A DNA stretch of 64,000 nt from the NCBI GenBank assembly GCA_016710065.1, contig JADJLP010000014.1, forward strand, positions 1 to 64,000. The letters are read 5' to 3'. The translations under genes and the position numbers were made by a program. Each line of letters opens with the position of its first letter. The stretch's first letter is position 1. The DNA comes from Candidatus Ideonella esbjergensis (GTDB lineage Bacteria; Pseudomonadota; Gammaproteobacteria; Burkholderiales; Burkholderiaceae_C). Under the pieces are notes generated by a model. It saw only the letters and a program-made list of their open reading frames with translations. It searched no databases and was not told where the DNA came from. Positions 8,881 to 17,877 of the stretch are shown here, one piece after another.

Positions 8881-9735
8881 CTACGCTGTCGGTTTCCTCA
8901 GATAACGTGCCACTAGCGCGCGCTGCAAATTGTCGGTAGCGAAGATGAAGGTATCTGCTTGGTCAGCTTGAGTGCGATTCATCGTGACCACCAACTTGTT
9001 GTGAGAGGCCTCGTCCAGGTTCTTTCCTGTGACGGCGTCGTTTGAATACGCGACAAATAGGATGGTCGGCGTTAGTGGCAGAGCGAACAAGAAATCTGAG
9101 TTCATCTGCCCCTCGTAGACCAGAGGTGTGTCGCTGATGACGTAGTTGTGCTTCGCCCAATTCAATTGTCTGATGCCCCATGTCGCTCCGAGAAACACTC
9201 CGTTGAGCAGTTTCGATTGAACGATGTAGGGAAGCGTGTGGATGCCGAGATCGTCGAACAGCGTCGGCTTGTGCTCGAGCAGCCAATTCGCCAAAGACAC
9301 TTGGGGCTCTCCCGGCAGGAGCGCATCCGCAGCAACTGGCTCATCGCCGCGCATCAGGATATCTCGGCCGCGCAACTTCACGTGCGCCACCATTTTCGGC
9401 ACTCGCATCATCTGGCAGACCAAGAAGCGCGCCCAATCGCGCCGCTGGCCCTCGGTCAACGTGTCGATGCCGTGAGTAAGCATCACCCGATGCGCAATCG
9501 CGGCCGGCTCGTCTACCACCGGCCCCATGAAATCGCGCTCCAACTTGTTGTCGGGGCGACCCTCGTCTGTGCTCGTCGAGTACAGGTGCCTCTGCTTTGC
9601 CACGGACTTCGCTTTGAACCGGCTTTCGACGACAGCGCCTCTTGACCACCGGAAGGAGGTAAGTTTCTTGTCCGCGCCAGCTTCCCACTCGCGAAGGAGG
9701 AACGCAGGGACGAAATGATGGTTGTCATGAGCCAT
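8881..9735 (-). CDS. DUF4238 family protein
   Basis: A 284-residue protein that opens with the family signature MAHDNHHFVPAFLLREWE (the HHFVP-x-FLL-x-x-W/F pattern of DUF4238). It has a second conserved block around KFLVCQ-like RFLVCQMMRVP and a FLGATWGIRQL segment. DUF4238 proteins are of unknown biochemical function, soluble, and frequent in accessory and defence-rich regions. The gene is isolated: 600 bp from the recombinase on one side and 500 bp from the large operon on the other. Its base composition is somewhat less GC-rich than its neighbours, consistent with acquisition. Confidence 0.8.
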   Translation of the reverse strand: MAHDNHHFVPAFLLREWEAGADKKLTSFRWSRGAVVESRFKAKSVAKQRHLYSTSTDEGRPDNKLERDFMGPVVDEPAAIAHRVMLTHGIDTLTEGQRRDWARFLVCQMMRVPKMVAHVKLRGRDILMRGDEPVAADALLPGEPQVSLANWLLEHKPTLFDDLGIHTLPYIVQSKLLNGVFLGATWGIRQLNWAKHNYVISDTPLVYEGQMNSDFLFALPLTPTILFVAYSNDAVTGKNLDEASHNKLVVTMNRTQADQADTFIFATDNLQRALVARYLRKPTA

Positions 9736-10243
9736 AGAGGCCCAATGTAAGTGGCGCAGCTCCTTACGTTGGCTCCAAGCCTAGACGTGGCCGGCGCTGA
9801 GCCACAGCTCGCTGAACGACTGGTCAAGCGCGTCGAGTTCGCGTCGGGCTATGACCGGCGTGGGTCGGGTCCCGCCTGCGAGGGTGGACGGGTCAAGATC
9901 CGGTATTGACGGCCAAGCGGCCTTCCAGAAGCGGCGGTTCCTGGGCAAGCTATCCGCCGTCACATTGCAAATTTCAGGACATGAGTTGAGCCGTGCTCCG
10001 AATAGCGCCGCCATCCCGGTTCAGACGATCGGAGTAGTTCATGAATGTGACCATATCGGATTGCACCGGCGGCACTTGAACCCTAGATGTCATGGCCAGC
10101 TTGCAGCAGGCGCGTGGCGAACTGACAAGGCGCACCAAGCAACCGAGTCTCTTTCGAAGTCCTGGGCTTGTTGCGACCCAGTGCCATCAATGCAATAGAA
10201 AATCGGCCGAGGCATATGCAGCACCACAGAGCGATGTGACGCG
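9736..10243. other. Spacer downstream of the 22-kb operon
   Basis: I see no convincing gene. A 77-codon minus-strand frame (9781-10014) might be a fragment of an older gene, but it has no recognisable motif. No clear GC-hairpin plus T-run was found just after the operon's last stop codon at 10244, so the terminator remains unidentified. Confidence 0.35.
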
Positions 10244-13200
10244 TCAGCCCAACGGCCAAGGGAGCTTCGGCAAGCCGGGCAACGCGGCCAAGAGTCCACC
10301 GGGCCCGCCGGGCCCTGAAGGGGCTACTGGCGCAGCCTCGGGCGCTGGTGTGGGCAAAGCAGCAGTCCCACCCTTGCCCGGTTGCGTGAGGTTGAAGGCC
10401 AGCTCATGTTCTTGCCGCATCTGGCCTTCGCCGGCGGCCATCTTGAATTTGGTGTCGCGCACGTCGTAGCCGCGTTTCATGGCCTCGGTCAGGATGGCGT
10501 AGAGCACGAACAGGCCCACACCAGCGACCACTGCGGCCAACAGGGCAACCCCCATGACTCCGAGAACGATGACTGCAATAGTGACAAATTCCTGGCTCTC
10601 GCTGATCTGTTGTGTCACCGCCCCGCCCCTGCCTCTTTGCTTTTGCGCCTGCTGCAGCGCCACGTGAATGATCTTCGCTTTCTCGCCCCTGATCACCACC
10701 TCTACCGGTACCGCCTGGGCCACCAGCGAACGGCTGCGCTGATCAAATCCCGGAGTGCCATGCACCACGCGCACCGGTGCCGAATGCCCGTCTGGCGACG
10801 CGTAGACCCGCAAGCGGTACTTCAGCTTGCCGTAGGCGGGGTGCGACCAGCGCACCCGCAGCGGCCATTGCCCTTCGCTGCCGCGCGCCGGCGCACCTTC
10901 CACCACCGCCTGCACGGCCGCCGATGCGTCCAGCAGTTCTATGTCCCAGTGGCTGTACTTGAACCCCGGTGGGATCGCCACCTGCAAGCTGTCGAAACCC
11001 GAGCCGGGCTCGGGCAGGTTGATCGGAAAGTTGGCCGGGTCGGCATGCTGCTGGGTCAACTCGGCCACCATGCGCTGCTCCACTGGTGCGGCCGAAACAG
11101 CCGGCGCCGCATCGAGCGCGTGCGACGAGCTGCCGGCCGTGCTGTTGTAGCGCGCAGTGCTCACATCCAGCGGGCCACCGTGGATCAGCATCCCGCACAG
11201 CGCCTTGTCTTTCAATACGGCGGCGATGTCGCGCGGCTGGCCGTCCACAGTGACCGCACGGCTGACCAGGCGAATGCCATGGCTGTAGTCGGCATAGAAG
11301 GCGAAGTGCGGGCCGGTCTGGCCATGGCCGCCTTCCTGGCCTTGCAGGATCTCATGCCAGCTGCCGTCCTTGCGTTGGTGGCGCAGCCAACCACCGAAGA
11401 ACAGCAGCTTGCTGCGCTGCGCCGGCAGATCCGTGCCGATCACCACGTCCTTGCGCTGGCCAGCCACCAGCGCGCCGCGGCTCTTGCCAGCTGCTGCCAG
11501 TGCCTTCTCGATGCTGAGCTGGATGGCCTTGCTGTACTTTGCAAAGGCCGAGGTCGAGGCCTGCTTCAACTGTGTGGCCTTGTCCTTGCTGCCGGCGTAG
11601 CCGCGGGGCTCCAGCGCCACGTGCACAGCCTGCGCATGGATGTCCCACACCATCTTGGAGGTCGGCAGAATGCAGCCGAAGGCTTCGGCCACGCGCTCGG
11701 CAGCCGGCCCACCCATCGGCACGGTGATGTAGTCATCGTCGCTCCCCACGGCCAGGTAGTCGGGCATCACGTGGTAGGTGATGCTGTGCGCGCCGTCGGC
11801 ACTCCTCACTGTCACCGGCACAAAGCGGCGCAGGAAGTCGGGCACATTGCCTCCCACCAGTTGTGCCTGAAGGGCCAGGTCTCGCTTGTCCCAGCCATCG
11901 CGCCCGCCAGATTCGCTCTCGCCCCAGATGTCGGGTAGGCGCATGGCCTGGCTGCCCGGCAAGTCCACGGCGGAACGCGGGCGAATGCACAGCGGCGGCA
12001 CCACCGGGCATTGGTGCAGGCCCTTCACGTCGCGCAGGCAGGCGTTGTAGTCGTCGTACGTCACGTCGAAGGGCTCTGCCCAGGCCTGCGACTTGGCCGC
12101 GCTGCCAGCCGGCGGTTTCATCACGGCGATGTAGCGGCAACCGTCCTTGGCACGCTCGGGCAGATGGCCGCCGGCTTCAAGGCTGATCCACTTCTCGCCC
12201 ACCGACTGATCCACATTGCCGCCGATGGTACGGATGCGCTTCTTCGCTGAGTCGATCTCGACCACGATGTCGCTGTGCGACGAACGGCCACGCGCAACGT
12301 TGTCGTAGGTGGTGCCTGAGCAGTCGTACTGGACGCACTTCTTTTGCGCGTTGCGCTTGATGCAGACCTTGCGGTCCTTGCAGACCAGGTCGCCCACCTC
12401 GGGGACGGCCTCGTCGATGCGATAGGCCTGGAACTTGGTGGCATCTCCGGCTTCGCGCGACTTCTTTGCCGTGGCGATGTACTGGGCATGCGCCGCGCTG
12501 TAGTCGAAGCTTTTGCCAGCGCCTGCGGTGTGCATGACCCAGGAGATGAAGGCCGCGCTCCAGGGGTGCTGGTCCTGCCAGGCGGTACTGCGCACCTCGG
12601 CCTTGGACACGGTGGTGCCGGTACCGGTGGCCCAGTAGTCGCGCAGTGTGTCGCTCACGTCGGCGGCAGTTTCCTGCTTCTTGCCCTGGCCCCAGCGGTC
12701 GAACTCGGCCAGCGCCGTCTCGACGATGCGTTGGCGCAGGTCGGCCGGCGGCCCGTCAAGCGCATGCGTGCCGGCCTTGGGCGCGGCCGGGCTGTTGGTG
12801 GCGTCTTGCAGCAGCACCGGGCCCCAGGCCCCCGGAATGTCGTTGTGGCCCATGCCGGCGCGCAACACGCGGTAGTAGCGCTTGAGCAGCGAACGGATGC
12901 GTTCGTTACCCACCTTGGCCAGGGCCGCGTCGATGCCGGTCTTCAGCACGCCACTCATCGCAGCCGTGCCGTGCCAGGCGCAGCACAGGGCACCGCCACG
13001 GCTGCGCATGTAGGGCACCCAGTCGTTCTCGTTGCTGATGCCAGCCAGCATGGCCGCATCGGTGGCGATGTGGCGAGCCGCCCAGTCGGTAGCTGCGGTG
13101 GGAGATTCGTAGAAGCAGTCGAACAGGTGCAACTCCTGCGGGTCATGCCCGGCCGACAACAGCTTGAGCAGGCGAGCGCCGCCGCCCGAATGGGCCGTCA

Positions 13201-14221
13201 ACACCAGGCGATCGAGCTTCAGGCTGCCTGCTGCCCGGTTTCCCAACTGCTCCTTCGCATACCAGTCGAGCGACCAGCGGATGGTTTTGTTGAGCCCGTC
13301 GCCGCTCAGCAGCGCCGGGAAGTCCACCACGTCGGCGCTGCCGTCGCTGCTCACCGCGCCAGTCTTCTTGCCCACCGGCACCAGGCCCAGCGTGAGGCGG
13401 TCGCGGCGCTCGAGTTCCACACCACTCATCTTCTCCTTGCCCGCTGTCGTGAGTGGCGCGCCCTTGCCCGTGAAGCCATGCAAATGCAACACCACGTCGA
13501 CCGCGCTGGGCACTTCGGCCGGCAGCGTCCAACGCAAGGCCAGGTTGTCGCTCGCCGCGTGTGGATCCAGCACCGGGCAACTCACGATCTGCCGGCCCTG
13601 GCCGATCAGGCCCAGCGCGTGGCTGGTTGTCGGGGGCGGCAGGCTCACGCCCTGAAGATGGCCCCGGATGCCGGTGGCAATCGCCTGGGCCAGGGCGGCC
13701 TTGTAGGCCTCGTCGGCCAGCTTGGCCGCCTGCTTGGGGTTGGACAGGAAGCTCACTTCCAGCAGGCAGGCGGCGGTGCCAGCGGCGTGGCGGTCACCCC
13801 GTATCACCCCGAAATCCTTGGTGAACACGCCACGCTTGCGGATCTCGGCCAGGTAGGCCACCTGATCCACCAGCTGCTGCGCCAGCGCGCTCCGGTCGGC
13901 TTGGCCTGTCTTGCCTATCCAGGCCTCGGTGCCGTCGACCTTTGGGTCGGTGCTGCCATTGAAATGGATAGACACGAAGACCTTGGCGCCCACGGCCTTG
14001 GCGGCGGCGGCACGGTCGGCCAGCGAGAGGTTGATGTCGCTGTCGCGCGTGAGGCGCACGTCGGCGTCACGTGCCAGTTCCTTGCGCACGCGCTGTGCCA
14101 TGTCGAGCGTGAGGTCACGCTCCAGCAGGCCGTTGGCGCCACGCGCGTTGTTGGGAGACGAACCTCCAACCATCTTGCGGCCGCCATGGCCGGGGTCGAG
14201 CACTACGATGGGCAGGGCCAT
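10244..14221 (-). CDS. Multi-domain N-acetylmuramoyl-L-alanine amidase with hydrolase-like and DUF2272-like domains
   Basis: A 1325-residue protein, the last gene of the operon. Residues 1-190 are an Amidase_3 domain cleaving the muramoyl-L-Ala bond of peptidoglycan, with all zinc/catalytic residues visible: H12 (LDPGHGG), E34 (GLLERDLTL), H86 (VSIHFNG) and E155 (LLEVSFLSN). Residues about 235-450 resemble an alpha/beta hydrolase: LHLHGFTG oxyanion-type loop and LVLTAHSGGGARLL nucleophile elbow. Residues about 495-700 match the DUF2272 pattern (HPWSAAFISWVM, YSAAHAQYI, GDLVCKDR), which is NlpC/P60-like. A long beta-rich part follows, then one membrane segment at about 1216-1248 and a Pro/Gly-rich tail. 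There is no signal peptide: the amidase begins at residue 2. Export must therefore be non-Sec, or the protein acts after lysis or from inside an assembly. Confidence 0.85.
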   Translation of the reverse strand: MALPIVVLDPGHGGRKMVGGSSPNNARGANGLLERDLTLDMAQRVRKELARDADVRLTRDSDINLSLADRAAAAKAVGAKVFVSIHFNGSTDPKVDGTEAWIGKTGQADRSALAQQLVDQVAYLAEIRKRGVFTKDFGVIRGDRHAAGTAACLLEVSFLSNPKQAAKLADEAYKAALAQAIATGIRGHLQGVSLPPPTTSHALGLIGQGRQIVSCPVLDPHAASDNLALRWTLPAEVPSAVDVVLHLHGFTGKGAPLTTAGKEKMSGVELERRDRLTLGLVPVGKKTGAVSSDGSADVVDFPALLSGDGLNKTIRWSLDWYAKEQLGNRAAGSLKLDRLVLTAHSGGGARLLKLLSAGHDPQELHLFDCFYESPTAATDWAARHIATDAAMLAGISNENDWVPYMRSRGGALCCAWHGTAAMSGVLKTGIDAALAKVGNERIRSLLKRYYRVLRAGMGHNDIPGAWGPVLLQDATNSPAAPKAGTHALDGPPADLRQRIVETALAEFDRWGQGKKQETAADVSDTLRDYWATGTGTTVSKAEVRSTAWQDQHPWSAAFISWVMHTAGAGKSFDYSAAHAQYIATAKKSREAGDATKFQAYRIDEAVPEVGDLVCKDRKVCIKRNAQKKCVQYDCSGTTYDNVARGRSSHSDIVVEIDSAKKRIRTIGGNVDQSVGEKWISLEAGGHLPERAKDGCRYIAVMKPPAGSAAKSQAWAEPFDVTYDDYNACLRDVKGLHQCPVVPPLCIRPRSAVDLPGSQAMRLPDIWGESESGGRDGWDKRDLALQAQLVGGNVPDFLRRFVPVTVRSADGAHSITYHVMPDYLAVGSDDDYITVPMGGPAAERVAEAFGCILPTSKMVWDIHAQAVHVALEPRGYAGSKDKATQLKQASTSAFAKYSKAIQLSIEKALAAAGKSRGALVAGQRKDVVIGTDLPAQRSKLLFFGGWLRHQRKDGSWHEILQGQEGGHGQTGPHFAFYADYSHGIRLVSRAVTVDGQPRDIAAVLKDKALCGMLIHGGPLDVSTARYNSTAGSSSHALDAAPAVSAAPVEQRMVAELTQQHADPANFPINLPEPGSGFDSLQVAIPPGFKYSHWDIELLDASAAVQAVVEGAPARGSEGQWPLRVRWSHPAYGKLKYRLRVYASPDGHSAPVRVVHGTPGFDQRSRSLVAQAVPVEVVIRGEKAKIIHVALQQAQKQRGRGGAVTQQISESQEFVTIAVIVLGVMGVALLAAVVAGVGLFVLYAILTEAMKRGYDVRDTKFKMAAGEGQMRQEHELAFNLTQPGKGGTAALPTPAPEAAPVAPSGPGGPGGLLAALPGLPKLPWPLG

Positions 14222-14259
14222 GAGGGGCCTCCTTCTTCAACGTATCACCACGGGCTGGC

Positions 14260-16626
14260 TCACAGTTGGCGCAGCTTGAAGGTCGAGGTGGGCAGCACCA
14301 CTTTCCAGCTCACACTGCGCGTGCTGCCCTTCCTGCGCTCGCTCTCGCCGCTCACCTCGCCGCCGATCTCGAACACCTCGAAGTTCACGCCGGCCTTGCC
14401 GATGGCGCCGACCTTTTCGGCGGCCTCCTGGCTGGTCTCGGCGCTCACCGTCACCTCGTTGCCGTCCTGCACGGCCTCGAGCTTGAGCGCGCCACTGGCG
14501 GGCAGCTTGTATTGCTCCACCCCTTCGGGCACGACCCCCGACGCGCCGGTGCTCAGCGCGAGCACGCGCACCGTGCCTTCGGGCTTGAGCCACAGCTTGG
14601 ACCACATCACCGCGCCGCCGCTCACCGGGGCCGACTCATACACCGCTGCCACACCTGGCGAACGGAATTCCGCAAGCGCCTGGTGGCCGCGCATGGGCTG
14701 CCCGCGGAAGTCTTTCAGCGTCACCACCACGTCGGCCTGCTTCCAGCCGGCCTTGGCCAGCAACTGGCCGCGCCGCGTTGCCGACACGGTGATCACCTCT
14801 GGCGCGAACGTCACCTCGCGGTCCATCGCCTCGCCCCAGCCCGGCTCGTCTTCAAGGCCCCAGGCCTGGCCTTGCGCCGGCGTCGGCAAGTGTGGCGCGG
14901 TGGGCCGCACGGGCACGTTCGGCGCAGCACTGTCAAAGACCACCGGGTCCAGCTCGCGCCAGCCGCTGAAGCTCATCAGCGGAATGTTCTCTTCTGTGCG
15001 GGTCGTGGCTTGGCCGTTGGCGTCGGGGCCGTCGAAGCGGATCGCCTTCACCGTGAAGAGCTTGTACACCGGGCAAATGTAGAGGCTCACCGTCTTGCCC
15101 GCCTTGGTGGGCGGAATGCTGAAGACGAGCTGGTGCGTGGTGGTGGTGATCTGGCTGGTCGAGCGCAGTTGGCTGAGCTGGTCGGTGTTCTGCCGCGCCA
15201 CAGACTCGCTCCACTTCTTGCTGTACTCCAGACCGAATGAGCCCAGCAGTTGCTTGCCGGTGGCAGCCAGCATGCCGAAGGTGACGTCGATCTTCGGCTT
15301 GAACTGCACCTGCGTTTCGGTGGCCGTCGTGGTGGTGATCTGGTTGGTGGTGGTGGTCGTGTCGGCACTGGTCTCGTTGATGCCAGACTGGATGCTGAAC
15401 ATCACCTCGCGAGGCTTGTCGCTGTCTTGCGTGAACTGCTTGCTCCATACCGGCACCCAGTATTCTCGGAACTGCGGCGCTGTCAGGGCGGGCTCGCCCA
15501 CCAGCTTCTTGCTGCCCGACAACAGCTCCAGTGGGCGCACCAGCGCAAAGCGGATCTGATTTGCCTGGCGCAGCACTGCGCCGCCTGGCATGACCACGAA
15601 TTCCAGCTCCAGCCGCAACTCGGCCATGGAATTGCCCGGCGCCATCTGGTAGGCCCTTTCGAGGCGGGCACGGTCAATGGCCAGGTGCAGCACATGCGAG
15701 TCGTCCGGCCCCAGGGTCCAATCACCCTCCATGCGCTTGAACTGCTTGTCGGCGGCCTGCCCGTCCAGGTCGATCTTGGTCCAGACATCGTTGCCGGTGT
15801 CGGACTTCTTCGAGAACTTCACGAACAGCACCGGCCGGTACAGTGCCTTGGTTTCGCTGCGGTTGCGGATGCGCACGTCGAAATGCGCCTTCTGGTCGGT
15901 CTTGCCCCCGATGGTCAGAAAGAACGGCCACTCGCCGGTGGGTGCCTTCAGCTTCTGCAAGCCTTCGAACTCGATCTGCAGCCAATCTGCGGTGGCCGGT
16001 GTGCCGCCCAGCGCGCCGCTCCATTCCTGCGCGCGCGTGGTGGTGGTCGCATCGGCTTTCAGCTGCTCGATGATGGCCGCGGCCAAGGCCTCGGCAATCT
16101 TCTGCTTGTAGGCGTCACTGGCCAGCAGCTTGGCCTGCGCCGGGTTGGTGAGGAAGGCGATCTCGGCCAGGCAGGCGGCGGTGCCCGGGTCGTGACGATC
16201 CGGCAGCAGTACGCCGAAGTCGCTCTGCTGCACGCCGCGGTTCTTGACCTGCGTGGCCTTGGCCAGCTTGGCCAGCAGCTTGGCCGCGAAGTCACGGCTG
16301 CGCTGGTTGGCCGAGCGCGCCACCCAGGCTTCGGTGCCATCCACTGCGGCGTCGTTCCAGCCGTTCAGGTGCACGGAAAGGAACAAGGCCGCGTGCGCAT
16401 CGCGCGCTGCCTTGGCGCGGTCGGCCAGGCCCAGGTTGACGTCGCGCTCGCGCGTCAGGTTCACCTCGGCCACGCTGGCGATCAGCGGCTTCACGCGCTC
16501 GGCGATGTCCAGCGTCAGGTCTTTTTCCAGCAGGCCGTTCGGGCCCACTGCGTTGTTGGGCGATGAGCCGCCCACCTTGGCGCGGCCACCATGGCCGGGA
16601 TCGATCACGACAACGGGTTTGGACAT
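14260..16626 (-). CDS. N-acetylmuramoyl-L-alanine amidase with large beta-rich C-terminal region
   Basis: A 788-residue protein. Residues 1-190 are a second Amidase_3 domain closely related to that of the downstream gene, with zinc/catalytic residues H12, E34, H86 and the Glu of CLAEIAFLTN. The remaining 600 residues are predicted to be beta-rich. They include long Thr-runs (TTTTTNQITTTTATETQ) and a terminal pair of Ig-like segments (VVVTLKDFRGQPMRG, then a strand-rich tail). A short WGLEDEPGWGEA stretch is reminiscent of the acidic-Trp tails of other operon proteins. No signal peptide is present. It lies 38 bases upstream of the bigger amidase and 12 bases downstream of a DUF2589-like gene. 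Expected role: peptidoglycan cleavage once delivered to the wall. Confidence 0.83.
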   Translation of the reverse strand: MSKPVVVIDPGHGGRAKVGGSSPNNAVGPNGLLEKDLTLDIAERVKPLIASVAEVNLTRERDVNLGLADRAKAARDAHAALFLSVHLNGWNDAAVDGTEAWVARSANQRSRDFAAKLLAKLAKATQVKNRGVQQSDFGVLLPDRHDPGTAACLAEIAFLTNPAQAKLLASDAYKQKIAEALAAAIIEQLKADATTTTRAQEWSGALGGTPATADWLQIEFEGLQKLKAPTGEWPFFLTIGGKTDQKAHFDVRIRNRSETKALYRPVLFVKFSKKSDTGNDVWTKIDLDGQAADKQFKRMEGDWTLGPDDSHVLHLAIDRARLERAYQMAPGNSMAELRLELEFVVMPGGAVLRQANQIRFALVRPLELLSGSKKLVGEPALTAPQFREYWVPVWSKQFTQDSDKPREVMFSIQSGINETSADTTTTTNQITTTTATETQVQFKPKIDVTFGMLAATGKQLLGSFGLEYSKKWSESVARQNTDQLSQLRSTSQITTTTHQLVFSIPPTKAGKTVSLYICPVYKLFTVKAIRFDGPDANGQATTRTEENIPLMSFSGWRELDPVVFDSAAPNVPVRPTAPHLPTPAQGQAWGLEDEPGWGEAMDREVTFAPEVITVSATRRGQLLAKAGWKQADVVVTLKDFRGQPMRGHQALAEFRSPGVAAVYESAPVSGGAVMWSKLWLKPEGTVRVLALSTGASGVVPEGVEQYKLPASGALKLEAVQDGNEVTVSAETSQEAAEKVGAIGKAGVNFEVFEIGGEVSGESERRKGSTRSVSWKVVLPTSTFKLRQL

Positions 16627-16638
16627 GGCGGAGCCTCC

Positions 16639-17877
16639 TCAGGGTGCAGGTGCGGGTGCGGGCGCAGCGGCCTTCTTCTCGCTGGTGCCGGTGACGGGGG
16701 TGTTGGCTGCTGGGTTGGGCGTGTTGCCCTGGATCATGGCCATCAGTTCGGGCTTGGCGAAGCGCTCCATCGGGAAGTAGTCGCTCTTGAACTTGATGTC
16801 GACTTCGCCAGTCAGGTCGGCGTTCACATCCAGGGCGTCCGAGCTGTCCTTCTTGGTCGAGCTGACATAGGCGATGGTGTTCTTGTTGTAGCCGGCAACG
16901 CCGCCGTAGCCAAAGAAGCCACCGGCGTAGCTGGTGAGGTTTTCGTTCCTCATGTCGAACTGCGTCGCCGACAGGGCTGTGCCGTGGTCCTTGGCGTCGA
17001 TGTGAAAGCCCATCTTGGCAGCGATGCGTCCACTGGTGACCACGATGCGGTTGATGCCCATCAGCACCATGGTGGAGAGCAACTGGTGGCGACTGCGCGC
17101 CAGGTGGCGGCGCGCCGCAGGCACCAGCTTTTCCTCGATGGAATCATCGTCAAGTTCAATGTCTTCCGGGAGACCAAACTGCGCCTTGAAATCGGGTTTG
17201 GTACCCTCGTTGGCGTTGTCGCGGGCCCGCACCTTGGCCCCGTCTTCGCTGATCTCCATCTTCATGCGGTCGGGGTAGGCGCTGACCAGGTAGTCGCGCG
17301 CCTGGTTGTCGGAGATGTTGTCGGCCATGAACTGGTCAACCGTCTTGGCCACGTTGGCCAGCAGTTGGCCATAGGCCTCCATCTGTTTGATCGAGGCATC
17401 AACGATGGCGTTGAAGGTGCCCTTGATCAGGTCCGCGACGAAGGTCGGAAAGGCAATGGCGTTCAGGGTGTCGCGCGTCACCCGGGCCACCTCATTGGCG
17501 GCGCGAGGGCTGAACTCGTCTGCGCCGGGTCCCTTCTTGCCCAGCCCAGCCATGGCGCGAGCGGTGGACGGGACAACGGGCCCGGCCGCCGGCATGGTGA
17601 CCTGGGCCCGCACCAGGGGCGTCTGGCCCAGGCGCTCGGTGGTGGCCCATTCGTCCTGCAGCAGCGCGGCGGCGTAGCTGGCAATCTTCTCCAAGTGAGC
17701 GCGCATCTCGTTGCGGCGTGCCTCGGGCAGCTCGTAGTAGGCTGGGCTCGCGTCCAGCAGCGCCTTCACCTGCGTGGCCACGAACCGCGACACCGCAGGG
17801 CCGGCAGCCACGCCTTGGGGCTGCGACTTGTGGGCAAACGGCCCCGGCAGGGGCACGGGGGGTGGCGAGGTCAGCAT
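16639..17877 (-). CDS. Operon paralogue family member 1 (DUF2589-like)
   Basis: A 412-residue member of the five-copy family of this operon. Order of parts: helical N-terminus with an SPAYYELPEARRNEMRAHLEKI-type repeat core, FPTFVADLIKGTFNAIV, IKQMEAYGQLLANVAKTVDQ, DNISDNQARDYL, then LVPAARRHLARSRHQLLSTM and VLMGINRIVVTSGRI. A DUF2589-like beta part ends in DLTGEVDIKFKSDYFPMERF, and the tail is Ala/Pro (AAAPAPAPAP). DUF2589 is a domain of unknown function; I assign the likeness from the alternating strand pattern and the closing motif, not from a search. Its start overlaps the previous gene's stop by a few bases. No signal peptide or membrane segment. Confidence 0.75.
   Translation of the reverse strand: MLTSPPPVPLPGPFAHKSQPQGVAAGPAVSRFVATQVKALLDASPAYYELPEARRNEMRAHLEKIASYAAALLQDEWATTERLGQTPLVRAQVTMPAAGPVVPSTARAMAGLGKKGPGADEFSPRAANEVARVTRDTLNAIAFPTFVADLIKGTFNAIVDASIKQMEAYGQLLANVAKTVDQFMADNISDNQARDYLVSAYPDRMKMEISEDGAKVRARDNANEGTKPDFKAQFGLPEDIELDDDSIEEKLVPAARRHLARSRHQLLSTMVLMGINRIVVTSGRIAAKMGFHIDAKDHGTALSATQFDMRNENLTSYAGGFFGYGGVAGYNKNTIAYVSSTKKDSSDALDVNADLTGEVDIKFKSDYFPMERFAKPELMAMIQGNTPNPAANTPVTGTSEKKAAAPAPAPAP

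Noticed and set aside
10382..15240. Long plus-strand frames (518, 912 and 324 codons) opposite the amidase genes
   Set aside because: Histidine/valine/arginine-rich antisense frames; the minus-strand proteins have full catalytic motifs and ribosome sites.
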